Positions 1 to 7,936 are shown, counted from the stretch's first letter. The stretch: DNA of 64,000 bases from Planctomicrobium piriforme (GCA_945860955.1 CAMATH010000029.1:1-64000); one strand, 5' to 3'. The notes: generated from the sequence alone by a model not told the origin. Numbers and translations are program-made.

Positions 1-3
1 CAT
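1..3 (-). CDS. start codon of a gene leaving the window on the left
   Basis: Only the ATG (complement of bases 3-1) is inside the window. It is called because an AGGAGAGGG Shine-Dalgarno sequence sits four bases upstream (complement of 16-8) and a good promoter lies at 93-65. The product cannot be known from here. Confidence 0.55.
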
Positions 4-7
4 GTAT

Positions 8-93
8 CCCTCTCCTGCACACAATTCCAGGCGTGGTGGCCAGTCCCACCCACGTCGTCGCATAAGTATACTAATGTATATTCATGTTGTCAA
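8..93 (-). promoter_or_regulatory. sigma-70-type promoter and strong ribosome binding site
   Basis: Read on the minus strand: TTGACA at 93-88, a 17-base spacer and TATACT at 70-65, a near-consensus promoter. It is followed by AGGAGAGGG at 16-8 and an ATG at 3-1. The spacer and -10 region contain partly palindromic ATATAC/GTATAC elements that could bind a repressor. The unit starts just after the putative terminator of the head module, so it looks like a separate transcript. Confidence 0.7.
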
Positions 94-126
94 GGGGGAA
101 ATCTCGCTTTTTTTGACTAAAACGAC

Positions 127-149
127 AGACCCCAAGCCGGATGGGGTCT
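127..149 (-). terminator. putative terminator of the head module
   Basis: AGACCCC and GGGGTCT form a 7-bp stem with a 9-base loop. Read leftwards it is followed by a T-rich stretch with a TTTT run. It lies between the last head gene (ending at 352) and the next promoter (93-65). The stem is short and the T tract interrupted. Confidence 0.45.
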
Positions 150-228
150 AGGCACCGCTCGGCAGTAAGCGGTTTCTGCGCAACACAATTGTGATCCTAC
201 GAAACACGAGTCACGATCGAATTGTCGT

Positions 229-330
229 CCCCTCACCCCCGACCCCTCTCCCCGCAGTGGAGGTTTGCGTGCTGGGCGATGATCATTGCGGGGAGAGGGG
301 GGGGACGGTGGCGGCTGCGCCGCGGGGGAT
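229..330. repeat. repeat family R1 (hairpin ending in GGCGGCTGCGCCGCG)
   Basis: CCCCTCTCCCCGCA and TGCGGGGAGAGGGG form a long stem, followed by a GGCGGCTGCGCCGCG palindrome. The same element recurs at 791-883 and 12628-12729. The short ORFs reading through it are repeat translations. Confidence 0.8.
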
Positions 331-351
331 TTTGTGTTGACGTTTCGTTGC

Positions 352-570
352 TCAGGTCACGCCGCGCTCGAGTTCTTCCCGGGCCGGCAGTTCGGCGGCG
401 AGGAGGCGATTGAGCAGTTCGAGTTCCTGATACAGCGACAGGCGGTAGGCGGTGTGATCGACCGACTGCCCGTCAATCTGGTAGGACGGTTTGCCGCCGG
501 GTGACGTGGCGGTCAGCGCCTCCAGCTCGGCAAGGATCACAGATCGGCGGGTGACGAGCGGGTGAGACAT
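352..570 (-). CDS. small phage-like connector protein (hypothetical)
   Basis: A 72-residue protein starting MSHPLVTRRS and the last gene of the leftward head module, 349 bp after the major capsid gene. The central stretch PSYQIDGQSVDHTAYRLSLY resembles small proteins found beside capsid and portal genes, where an 'IDGQ-V-Y' segment precedes an amphipathic helix. That similarity is from memory, not a search. It has no signal peptide or membrane segment. Position after the capsid suggests a head-tail connector or head-completion role. The R1 and R2 repeats between it and the capsid gene suggest it may be transcribed less strongly. The coding call is good; the function is inferred from position. 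Confidence 0.6.
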   Translation of the reverse strand: MSHPLVTRRSVILAELEALTATSPGGKPSYQIDGQSVDHTAYRLSLYQELELLNRLLAAELPAREELERGVT

Positions 571-596
571 GGTGTGTGCAAAGAGGGGAGGACAAC

Positions 597-737
597 CATC
601 CCTGTCATCCCTTTCATCCTCTTCATCCTGTCTTGTTTTGTGACCGCCGCTCCCGTTGCAAAGTCGAATGATCAGTTGGAGCGGATTGATTAAGGTTTTC
701 TAGACAGGATGAAGAGGATGAAAGGGATGGACAGGAT
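597..737. repeat. repeat family R2, inverted pair
   Basis: A 36-38 bp purine-rich unit containing CAGGATGAAGAGGATG occurs in reverse at 597-634 and forward at 702-737, so the two arms can fold into a long hairpin with a loop of about 67 bases. Similar pairs occur at 28445-28577 and 39200-39366. With the R1 copy at 791-883 this fills the gap between the capsid gene and the 72-residue ORF; no other gene is seen there. Confidence 0.8.
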
Positions 738-790
738 CTTTTGGCGAATGTCGAGCTGGTTGTTGGGGGAGTTTTCGCAGGCGATCGTGT

Positions 791-883
791 TCCCCTCACC
801 CCCGGCCCTTCTCCCCGCAGTGGAGTTGAGTGTGCTGGGCGATGTCCATTGCGGGGAGAGGGGGTTGCGGCGGCTGCGCCGCG
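791..883. repeat. repeat family R1, second copy
   Basis: Same layout as 229-330: C-rich arm, ATTGCGGGGAGAGGGG arm and CGGCGGCTGCGCCGC palindrome, close to the 3' end of the major capsid gene. Confidence 0.8.
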
Positions 884-919
884 AGTTGTTTGGCGCGGTA
901 TAGCTCGCCAGCCTCCAGC

Positions 920-2098
920 CTACGGCGTGTTCTTCTCTATATACCGCGGCTCCAGCGTCGCTGTCGCGCCCCGTTCGCTCGCCTTCCAACGAAGAACAAC
1001 GTCGTGCGTGAACTCGACCTCCGAATTCGCCGGGGCCTGATTCACCGACAGCGGCCAATTCTCCATGTAGGCGAACGCCTTTGAGATATCGCCAATGAAC
1101 CAGTGGTTCTTGTTCGCCAGCCGGGCTGTCAGCAGGTTGCTGCTGACGACCTGATAACCGGTCACCGGGTTCGTCGCGCTCGTCTCGGTCGGATTGCCCG
1201 CCGTCGCGAAGCCGGGGGTCTGCACCCGGATCTCCGTCGCGTTCACGATCCGACGAGCCGTATAGAGCAGGTTTCGCGACACGACCAGATGCCGGGGATC
1301 GGTCAGGATCGGCTCCCCCGTGTACGGGTCGACCAGGCCGGCCATTGTCTGTTCCGCTTTGTCGAGACTCGTCCAGTCCACCAGAGGATTGACTGTCGCC
1401 GTGTTGATCCACGGGACCGCCGTCTGGTACGTCGCGTAGGTCGTCCCCTTCCAACGGTAGCGGTGGGCAGGGGTGTTTTCGTCGATGAGGCAATCGATCA
1501 CCCGCTTCTCTTTGTTGACCCCCAGAAAGTTCCCCACTTCGGCGGTTCGCTGCACGAGCAGATTCGTCCGATCGAAAAAGACCGCCTCGCGGGTGAGGCC
1601 GACGATCAGGCCGCGCTTGGTGGTCGCGGGGGTTTCGATATAGTCCTCGGCGATTCCCGCCTGTGGGTACGGCCGCCCCTCGGCGACAATCTCGGCTTCA
1701 TCACCGAGCTTCGCCAGGCCGGCGATTCTTTCGCCGTTGAACTGTGTGGGGATCGTCTTCACCAATGGCGTGAAGACAAACGCCTCGGACTCGAACGCTT
1801 CGAGAATGGCGTTGTAGACGAGCTGCCCGCTGATTCGGCTGAACGTGCCGGCGGTGATCGCGCCGGTCTCTTCGAGCAGTTGCAGGCTGTGTCCCTCTCC
1901 GCCCCGGCGGGGATTCCACGAATCGACCAGTTCACGCCCATCGGGAATGAACTGCTCGAAGAGTTCGCGGATGGAGAATTCTTCCAGACGGAGTTGGCGG
2001 GTGCGCAGCGCTTCGCCAAAGTCGTCGAAGAATCGTTGGGGGCGGGCGTCTTTGACGGCGGCGTCGTGCAGTCGTCGGAGTTGAGTAGTCTTGATCAT
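920..2098 (-). CDS. phage-like major capsid protein
   Basis: About 392 residues. It likely forms the icosahedral shell, with an HK97-type fold expected from family size and context. The sequence starts MIKTTQLRRLHDAAVKDA, and the second half has the alternating strand/helix pattern of capsid subunits, with 'RHLVVSRNLLYTARRI' and 'WFIGDISKAFAYMENWPL' near the end. No HK97-type protease-processed delta domain is obvious. Start: ATG at 2098 has AAGAG six bases upstream; an in-frame TTG at 2119 is less likely. It is fourth in the leftward operon after portal, protease and a lectin-fold-like protein, the usual phage order. Assigned by recognition of the sequence type and by synteny. No frameshift is seen. 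Confidence 0.82.
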   Translation of the reverse strand: MIKTTQLRRLHDAAVKDARPQRFFDDFGEALRTRQLRLEEFSIRELFEQFIPDGRELVDSWNPRRGGEGHSLQLLEETGAITAGTFSRISGQLVYNAILEAFESEAFVFTPLVKTIPTQFNGERIAGLAKLGDEAEIVAEGRPYPQAGIAEDYIETPATTKRGLIVGLTREAVFFDRTNLLVQRTAEVGNFLGVNKEKRVIDCLIDENTPAHRYRWKGTTYATYQTAVPWINTATVNPLVDWTSLDKAEQTMAGLVDPYTGEPILTDPRHLVVSRNLLYTARRIVNATEIRVQTPGFATAGNPTETSATNPVTGYQVVSSNLLTARLANKNHWFIGDISKAFAYMENWPLSVNQAPANSEVEFTHDVVLRWKASERGATATLEPRYIEKNTP

Positions 2099-2143
2099 GG
2101 GGAACTCTTGGGTGTGCAAAAGAAGAAGATCAATACGAAACCC

Positions 2144-2171
2144 TGGCGAGCGGGGTGGCGTCAGCCCCCTG
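2144..2171. repeat. repeat family R3, single copy
   Basis: GGCGAGCGGGGTGGCGTCAG followed by CCCCCTG, in the 75-bp spacer between the capsid gene and the gene before it. Related units occur at 2927, 4024-4111, 5792-5877, 13491, 23744, 55211 and 56891, mostly beside host genes. Confidence 0.75.
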
Positions 2172-2173
2172 CC

Positions 2174-2884
2174 TTACCGCAGTTGGTACGCCGCGATGTA
2201 ATCGACCGACACGATTTCGCTCGCGGCGGAGCCCGCTTTGGCGTAGACCCCCGCCTGAATCGCGGGGAACGCGGCGAGCGAGACGCTGTGTTTGACCGGT
2301 TGCCCGTTCACATCACGAACGGCCGCGTCGTCGACGTAAAAGGTGACCTCGGCGTTGATGGCGTCGAGCGGTTGAATCTCCACGCGCAGCGTCTGGGGAG
2401 CGGTTCCGCCAGCGGGGGTGGTGCCGACGGTAATGGTTTGAACCGCGCCTCGGGCCGACACGCAGCGCCAGACCGAATCGCCGTCCACTTTGAAGAGTCC
2501 CGTGCCATGAAAACTGGCGCGGGGACCGTTGCCGTTGTCCTGCAACAGGTCGGCGGAACCGAGGACGTCGGCGAGGCCGGCGAAGAGGTTGGCGGCGTTG
2601 ATCGCGGCCTCGGTGTATTGCAACCGGGCTTCGAAGAGGATCGGTTTGTCGTCGGCGGGGCGATAAGGGCGCTGAGTCGTTGCGACGGCGCATTCGTTGT
2701 TATCGACGGCACCGGTGGTCAGCAGCACCGCGCCGCCGGTGGACGAGGCTCCTGCCGCCACGGAAGCGCCGGCGTCCGCCGCCAGCGACGTCCAGCGGTG
2801 TGGCGACAGATACCATTCGAAGTCGTCGAAGAAGCCAAACATGCGACGGTCGCGGAGATCGTGGGGAAGATCGAGCAGCTTCAT
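2174..2884 (-). CDS. phage-like structural protein, lectin-fold-like (possible head decoration)
   Basis: A 236-residue protein, MKLLDLPHDLRD at the start, with 'FFDDFEWYL' followed by beta-rich sequence and a glycine-rich 'GGAVLLTTGAVDNNE' strand. This is the usual look of concanavalin-like jelly-roll proteins in phage head modules. It has no signal peptide or membrane segment. It sits between protease/scaffold and major capsid, so a decoration or head-stabilising role is likely. It could instead be a minor virion protein of another kind. Start: ATG at 2884. The 3' spacer to the capsid gene holds one R3 repeat, as does the 5' spacer. Confidence 0.6.
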   Translation of the reverse strand: MKLLDLPHDLRDRRMFGFFDDFEWYLSPHRWTSLAADAGASVAAGASSTGGAVLLTTGAVDNNECAVATTQRPYRPADDKPILFEARLQYTEAAINAANLFAGLADVLGSADLLQDNGNGPRASFHGTGLFKVDGDSVWRCVSARGAVQTITVGTTPAGGTAPQTLRVEIQPLDAINAEVTFYVDDAAVRDVNGQPVKHSVSLAAFPAIQAGVYAKAGSAASEIVSVDYIAAYQLR

Positions 2885-2926
2885 GAGAATCCCTTGTGAA
2901 AAGAACGAATCGTGAGAATGAACCCG

Positions 2927-2954
2927 TGGCGAGCGGGGCGGCGTCAGCCCCCTG
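2927..2954. repeat. repeat family R3, single copy
   Basis: GGCGAGCGGGGCGGCGTCAG followed by CCCCCTG, nearly identical to 2144-2171, in the spacer between the protease/scaffold gene and the lectin-fold-like gene. Confidence 0.75.
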
Positions 2955-2969
2955 CCTGCAAACGCCGCG

Positions 2970-3998
2970 CTACTTCACCGCCGCGACAAACCCCTTCAGA
3001 TCCTCCGGCAGTTTCAGCGTGTGTTCCACGCGGTCGTGCAGCGGGGGGGAGCTGTGCGGGCGTAGGCGTTGCGCGGTGTCGCGAGAGGGCCAGCTTTCGA
3101 TCAACTGCCGACGGGCTTCGTCGGTCGCCAGAGCCGACAGAGCGGCGAGTCGATGCGTGTCGCACGTGCGGTTGTGCAGTTCCAGCAGCGTCCGGCACTG
3201 CGCGTCGGTTTCGAGCTTGGTGACGCGTTCCAGCAGATCATTCAAATCGCGCGGGGGCGTGGGTTTGGAACGGTCGGCGAGTTGTTTGGACAAGTGGTCG
3301 AAGAGAGCCGGGTGATCGAGATCGGGCTGGTCGGCGATTTGTTCGACAATCCCTTCGAGGATGCCCTTTAAGAGCGCGGCACGGACCGAGCGGGGTTCGT
3401 TGGCGTCGGCGATTTCGAGCGTGCGATCGCGCAGCGTTTCGAGCAGGGGATGCGCGAGCAGTGTGTCGAGTCGCGCGTGTTCGCAGAGTTCTTGCAGCGT
3501 GGCGGTCATGGGGGGGTTCTCCGATTCAAACAGACCAAGTGACGTGGCGGGGTTCTGGACGATGTCGACGGAATGCACGCGGTCGATCGATTCGACGATG
3601 AACTGGCCATCGCGCTGAATGACGCGACCGACCGCGTTGTGAGAGAGTCCGAAGCGGCGGGGGTTACGCTCGGCGGCCTCGGCGATCATTGGGGCCTGCG
3701 GATGCGAGCGTAGGAAGTGCAGGTCGCCGAACACGCCGGTCTCGCGCACGCCAACCGAAGTCAGCCAGCCGAAACCGTCGGCGACACAACGTTCCCCCGC
3801 CGCTCCGGACGGGCGGGGATGATCCAGATTCACGGCGAGTCCCTCATAGAGGTACGCGGCCTGATTGAGAGCGGCGTCGCTGTAGACGCGGTGATTGCGG
3901 CTGGTGCGGCCGAGGATCTTGACGCCGCGAATGACACCGGCGTCGCGATCAACCGTGGGGGATTCACTGAAGGTGAGTTCGAGCAGCGGAGTGGACAT
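2970..3998 (-). CDS. prohead protease with scaffold-like C-terminus
   Basis: About 342 residues. Residues 1 to about 170 match the layout of capsid maturation proteases: 'GRTSRNHRVYS', 'LYEGLAVNLDHP' (candidate catalytic His), 'GVFGDLHFLRSHP', 'RFGLSHNAVG' (candidate Ser) and 'VHSVDIVQNPATS'. The C-terminal half is charged and helical, with heptad-like 'LNDLLERVTKLETD', as expected of a scaffold that is cut away during assembly. Protease-scaffold fusions are known in tailed phages. Start: ATG at 3998 preceded by AAAGG; an in-frame TTG at 4010 lacks this site. It lies directly after the portal gene. Confidence 0.75.
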   Translation of the reverse strand: MSTPLLELTFSESPTVDRDAGVIRGVKILGRTSRNHRVYSDAALNQAAYLYEGLAVNLDHPRPSGAAGERCVADGFGWLTSVGVRETGVFGDLHFLRSHPQAPMIAEAAERNPRRFGLSHNAVGRVIQRDGQFIVESIDRVHSVDIVQNPATSLGLFESENPPMTATLQELCEHARLDTLLAHPLLETLRDRTLEIADANEPRSVRAALLKGILEGIVEQIADQPDLDHPALFDHLSKQLADRSKPTPPRDLNDLLERVTKLETDAQCRTLLELHNRTCDTHRLAALSALATDEARRQLIESWPSRDTAQRLRPHSSPPLHDRVEHTLKLPEDLKGFVAAVK

Positions 3999-4023
3999 GA
4001 GGCCTTTCAAAAATGAGATGTTT

Positions 4024-4111
4024 TGGCGAGCCGGCCGGCGTCAGCCGCCGGGTTTTTTGCACGGTGCGATTGAAAGTCGAAAACCCGACGGCTGACGCCG
4101 GTCGGTTCGCC
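4024..4111. repeat. repeat family R3, inverted pair
   Basis: GGCGAGCCGGCCGGCGTCAG at the left arm and its near reverse complement at the right arm (GACGCCGGTCGGTTCGCC) form a long stem with a loop of about 20 bases. It fills the spacer between portal and protease genes. Confidence 0.8.
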
Positions 4112-4122
4112 ATGAGCGCGAG

Positions 4123-5595
4123 TTAGGTGGACGCCGATGACGGAGGTTGGTCATGCGACTGGTCTGCGCCTGCCTCTTCCGCGATTTGCCGGCGTTCGAC
4201 TTCAAACTCCAGTCCCGCCTGGGACGCGGCGGTTCGGCGCGACAGGATCCCGGCTTGCAATTGCAACGCCTGGGTCTGCGCGAGAGCGAGCGGGTCGCGG
4301 GAGGCGACCGCTGGCGTTCCAATTCGCAGGTCCAGCAGGGACACGAGTTGTTCCCAGGGGAGCGCGAATCGGTCGAACCGCCCGGCTTCCCAGGCGAGAC
4401 GGAGAACTTTCCAACAGAGACTTTGAAAGTGCCGACGGAAGAACTGCTGATCCGCTTCCCGAGCCTTCACGAACGGAGACTCGGCGACCAGCGTCGAAGC
4501 GTAGTTGGCATTGCTGGCGTCGCCCGAAATCAGATACTCGGGCATGTTCCACCGCAGTCCGATCGAACGGAGGACGTACTGGGCGACTTGCAAAAAGTGA
4601 GGTATGCGTTCGGAGCCGAGGGGACCGGGTTTGTATTCGAGTCCGGCCGACGGTCGCAGGATCGTCCCCGGCGGATACCGGCGGACGCGCTCGTAGCCTG
4701 TGCCCGTGGGAGACGGCCGTTCGCAGACTGGCAGTTCTCCGCGGGGATAGCCCGAAACCAGCGTCTCAGACGAACCCGGCTGGAGGATCCAGGCGATGGC
4801 GGCTTGCAGCGCGGCCCCCTCGGCGGTGTTTCGGCGGAGAATCGCCTCGCGTTCGAGGTCGGCCTGGATCGGGAGAAAGTCTGAGACTCCCCGTTTGGCG
4901 TTGCGGGGGACATTTCGGCGGACGTGTTCGACGCGCGGGGCGGGGAGGTAATCCCAATCGCGGCCGATGGCGTCGTGGATGATGTGGTAACCCAACGGGG
5001 TCGCCGAGTCGTCGAGTCGGGTGTGAACGCCAAACGACCAGCTTGAAGCGAACGACTCACCGACGCCGAGCCAGTCTTCGAGTGGCCGGGGCCGGGCGGG
5101 TTCGGTGATTTGTTCGGGTTCGAGGAACCGGAGTGCGCAACGGCCGTTGGGACGGGGGACGAGTTGCAGAAACGCCTCTCCCTCTTCGCGGCTGCGGGTG
5201 TGCAGTTCGCGATCGAGAACGCCACAAAGGTCGTTGTCGTCGAGCAGTTCGTCGAGAACTTGTTGGGCGGCCCCTTTGAGATTGTCGGGGGCCGATTCGC
5301 CTGCGATCTTGAAGGTGAACCCGGGGCCGAAGGTGTAGTTGGCGAGCGCGTCGAGCGCACCACCGGCGACCGGTGTGATGAGCGCCAGTCGGCGGGCGGC
5401 ACCGCGAATGCGGGCGAGATCGTGTTCGGTTTCGAAGAGCGGCCGGCAGCGGCCGTCGCGACGGTCGTCGAACAGCGCGCCGGGGGAGGCGATTGCGAGG
5501 TCGTCGCCCGGCGCGTTGCCTCGACAATCGATCGGTTCGCCCCACGCTTCCGGGAGTGCGAGCGAGAATAACGAGGTGTGGGATGCGGAATTCAT
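4123..5595 (-). CDS. phage portal protein
   Basis: A 490-residue protein, normal portal length. Portals form the dodecameric DNA channel at one head vertex. Typical segments are 'ARIRGAARRLALITPVAGGALDALANYTFGPGF', an acidic middle 'DELLDDNDLCGVLDREL', 'REEGEAFLQLVPRPNG' and 'FLEPEQI'. The later 'QVAQYVLRSIGLRWNMPEYLISGD' helix and 'FRRHFQSLCWKVLRLAWEAG' helices are also in the usual order. It is the first gene of the head module, 54 bases downstream of the 28-bp promoter motif at 5650-5677. No strong Shine-Dalgarno sequence is seen before the ATG. No terminase lies upstream; terL is 29 kb away at 34790-36205. Confidence 0.85.
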   Translation of the reverse strand: MNSASHTSLFSLALPEAWGEPIDCRGNAPGDDLAIASPGALFDDRRDGRCRPLFETEHDLARIRGAARRLALITPVAGGALDALANYTFGPGFTFKIAGESAPDNLKGAAQQVLDELLDDNDLCGVLDRELHTRSREEGEAFLQLVPRPNGRCALRFLEPEQITEPARPRPLEDWLGVGESFASSWSFGVHTRLDDSATPLGYHIIHDAIGRDWDYLPAPRVEHVRRNVPRNAKRGVSDFLPIQADLEREAILRRNTAEGAALQAAIAWILQPGSSETLVSGYPRGELPVCERPSPTGTGYERVRRYPPGTILRPSAGLEYKPGPLGSERIPHFLQVAQYVLRSIGLRWNMPEYLISGDASNANYASTLVAESPFVKAREADQQFFRRHFQSLCWKVLRLAWEAGRFDRFALPWEQLVSLLDLRIGTPAVASRDPLALAQTQALQLQAGILSRRTAASQAGLEFEVERRQIAEEAGADQSHDQPPSSAST

Positions 5596-5649
5596 GGCAA
5601 GCCCGGCGTCTCACGACGTTGGGGCGGGTGTGTTTTGGTGACCGCGATA

Positions 5650-5677
5650 AGTCCATTATCCCACAGGAATTTTGAGT
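5650..5677 (-). promoter_or_regulatory. 28-bp shared element, candidate promoter of the head module
   Basis: Identical over 28 bases to 41651-41678, which lies before the other phage-like module. On the minus strand it holds GATAAT (5660-5655) as a -10 hexamer and leaves a leader of about 50 bases to the portal ATG. The -35 hexamer at the expected place, GGGCAA, is weak here, unlike TTGACC at the other copy, so an activator may be needed. It could also be an operator. Confidence 0.65.
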
Positions 5678-5791
5678 TGCCCAGAGGGAATCACGCGTAT
5701 CTGGAAAAGCGCGCGGGATTTTGTTTTCGGCGCGCGAGGCATTGAGCCGATGGGCTTGAAACGGATCCTTCTCCCCGCTTTCGGGGAGTGA

Positions 5792-5877
5792 GGCGAACCG
5801 GTCGGCGTCAGCCACCGGGTCTTTTGACTTTCATGCCACAACAAAAAACCCGACGGCTGACGCCGGTCGGTTCGCCC
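5792..5877. repeat. repeat family R3, inverted pair
   Basis: GGCGAACCGGTCGGCGTCAG and GCTGACGCCGGTCGGTTCGC face each other around a loop of about 40 bases, upstream of the amidohydrolase gene and behind the head-module promoter. Confidence 0.8.
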
Positions 5878-5945
5878 GGGGGAATCGACTCTCCTCTCCC
5901 CGCCGGTTAAAATCCGGGCCTGTTGATTTCCTTCTCGCGCTCCAG

Positions 5946-6980
5946 ATGTCGAAAGACCGCCGCATGAATCCGCTTGATCGTCGTACGTTTCTGAAGTCGT
6001 CCGCCGCCGGTTTGATGGTCGGGGGGGCGCTGCATCATTCGAACACCATTCAGGCGTCGGCCAGCCCGACGGCGCTGGCCAAGGAAGCGAACGTGACCGC
6101 AGATCTGATTCCCATCGTCGACACGCACGAACACCTGTGGGATCTCACCAAGTTCACGCTCCCCTGGGCCAAAGACAACGAGACGTTAAACCGGAGCTTT
6201 GTGACGGCGGACTACCTGAAGGCGACCGCCAACGTCAACGTGGTGAAGAGCGTTTACATGGAGGTCGACGTCGAGCCGAGCCAGCAGGTGGCCGAGGCGG
6301 AATACGTGATCGCCCTGTGCAAGGCCCCCGGGAACCCCATGGTCGGCGCGGTGATCTCGGGCCGACCCGCCAGCGACGGCTTCCGCGATTACATTCTGAA
6401 GTTCAAGGGGAGCGAGTACATCAAGGGAGTTCGCCAGGTGCTGCATGGCGACGGCGACCCGAAGGGACTCTGTCTCGACAAGCAGTTCGTGAAGAGCGTG
6501 CAGTTGCTGGGGGAACTGGGGATGACTTTCGACCTCTGCATGCGTGACAGCGAACTGATGGATGGAGACAAACTGGTCGCGCAGTGTCCGCACACACAGT
6601 TTATCGTCGACCATTGCGGCAACCACAGCGTGCAGGAGACCGATCCCAAGAAGCGGAAGGTGTGGGAAGACGGAATGAAGGCGCTGGCCCAGCGTCCGAA
6701 TGTGGTGTGCAAGATCTCGGGGATCATCGCGACGGCGAAGAAGGGCTGGAAGGTGGCCGACCTGCAGCCGAACATGCAGTTCAGCATGGAGACCTTCGGT
6801 CCCGATCGGCGGATGTTCGCGGGTGACTGGCCGGTCTGCACACTGGCGGCGAGCTTTGAACAGTGGGTCAACGCGCTCAAGGAGATTGTAAAAAACTTGG
6901 GGATGAGCGCCGCCGACCAGAAGAAACTGTTCCACGACAACGCGGTGAAGTTCTATGGGTTGAAGGACAAGGTGGTGTAA
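5946..6980 (+). CDS. Tat-exported amidohydrolase family protein (Amidohydro_2 type)
   Basis: 344 residues. The N-terminus 'DRRTFLKSSAAGLMVGGAL' is a twin-arginine signal, so the protein is probably exported folded with its metal. The mature part is a TIM-barrel metal hydrolase of the Amidohydro_2 group: 'IVDTHEHLWD' carries the N-terminal metal-binding His pair, 'TQFIVDHCGN' a later His, and 'RRMFAGDWPVC' the C-terminal Asp. Relatives include lactonases and decarboxylases of cyclic acids; the substrate is unknown. Start: ATG at 5946; ATG at 5964 would also keep the signal. It appears monocistronic between the head module and the SIMPL gene. Confidence 0.85.
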   Translation: MSKDRRMNPLDRRTFLKSSAAGLMVGGALHHSNTIQASASPTALAKEANVTADLIPIVDTHEHLWDLTKFTLPWAKDNETLNRSFVTADYLKATANVNVVKSVYMEVDVEPSQQVAEAEYVIALCKAPGNPMVGAVISGRPASDGFRDYILKFKGSEYIKGVRQVLHGDGDPKGLCLDKQFVKSVQLLGELGMTFDLCMRDSELMDGDKLVAQCPHTQFIVDHCGNHSVQETDPKKRKVWEDGMKALAQRPNVVCKISGIIATAKKGWKVADLQPNMQFSMETFGPDRRMFAGDWPVCTLAASFEQWVNALKEIVKNLGMSAADQKKLFHDNAVKFYGLKDKVV

Positions 6981-7180
6981 GGCGGTGCCAGGGTTGATGA
7001 CCCCCCCCTTCGGGGAAGGAGCGCGGGATTCGACACACCCCAATTTGTGCCGAGCAGAGTCTAACATCTCTGCTGGGAGAGGTTGCGAGCGCCACTCTAT
7101 AATTGATTTTCCTGTGAACACGTAGCGACCGACGCCGACGTGTATCGACCAGCAATCCCTCAATTTGCCGGAGTGAGTTG

Positions 7181-7936
7181 ATGAACAAGACCACAATGTT
7201 CTGTGTGATCGGGATGTCTCTGATTCTGGTCGGCGTGATCGCCGTTCGCGGTCAATCTGCGCCCGAGAATGTGCCCGCGCCGCCGCAGCGCAGGATCATC
7301 GCCGCAGGCACCGGCTCGATGCCCGCGCGACCTGATTCCGTTCGTGTGCATTTGGGAATTGAGACGCAGGCGAAGACCGTCGCCGAGGCGCGTGAGCAGA
7401 ATTCGAAAACGGTGGCCCAGATTCAATTGGCGATTGTGGCGCTCGAATTGGGTGATCTGAAAGCGAAAACCCAGCACTCCAGTGTTCAAATCGTGAATCG
7501 GAAAGCTGCCAAGGAACCGGGGATTGAGGTCGCCGGCTACCAGGTTTCTCAATCATTCACAGTGGTCTTTCAATCGTCCGACGTCGAGGAACTGGCCTCC
7601 GCCGGCGGAAAGATTCTCGAAGCGGGTTTGCTGAACGGGGCGAACACTCGGGGAGAGGTGGAGTTCTTTCTCGCCGACGATTCCGAACTCGTACGTCAGG
7701 TGAAATCCAAGGCGGTGGAAGACGCCTTGGCGAATGCCCAGGCGCTGGCCGCCGGTGCAGGAGTGAAGATCATTGAAGTCATTGAAATCGACAATGTCGA
7801 GGGAGACGGCAGTTGGTTTGGCGGCAGTGGTGGGGGACAACAAGGGGGCGGATTTGAACGCGGTGCCCGCAGCGGTGGACTGTTTGTCGGCGAACTGCAT
7901 GTTGCGACCAGCGTGAAGATTGTCTGTCGTTATTAG
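7181..7936 (+). CDS. SIMPL domain-containing protein (DUF541)
   Basis: 251 residues with an N-terminal hydrophobic segment (MFCVIGMSLILVGVIAV), so secreted or membrane-anchored. The rest matches the SIMPL/DUF541 pattern: 'IAAGTGSMPARPDSVRVHLGIETQAKTVAEAREQNS' and 'VAGYQVSQSFTVVFQ' are typical. SIMPL proteins are periplasmic and of uncertain role. A glycine-rich linker (GGSGGGQQGGG) lies near the C-terminus before a final strand. Start: ATG at 7181 with GGAG eight bases upstream; the in-frame TTG just before it is less likely. It stands alone, 200 bp after the amidohydrolase gene. Confidence 0.85.
   Translation: MNKTTMFCVIGMSLILVGVIAVRGQSAPENVPAPPQRRIIAAGTGSMPARPDSVRVHLGIETQAKTVAEAREQNSKTVAQIQLAIVALELGDLKAKTQHSSVQIVNRKAAKEPGIEVAGYQVSQSFTVVFQSSDVEELASAGGKILEAGLLNGANTRGEVEFFLADDSELVRQVKSKAVEDALANAQALAAGAGVKIIEVIEIDNVEGDGSWFGGSGGGQQGGGFERGARSGGLFVGELHVATSVKIVCRY

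Noticed and set aside
1103-2899. A 598-residue open frame on the plus strand
   Set aside because: Antisense to the capsid and lectin-fold-like genes; composition is that of a GC-rich shadow frame.
5650-5677. 28-bp element considered as a phage attachment site pair with 41651-41678
   Set aside because: Both copies have the same orientation, lie the same distance before a first gene and include a -10 hexamer; 29 kb of core genes such as gyrA, gyrB and dnaN between them could not be a phage genome.
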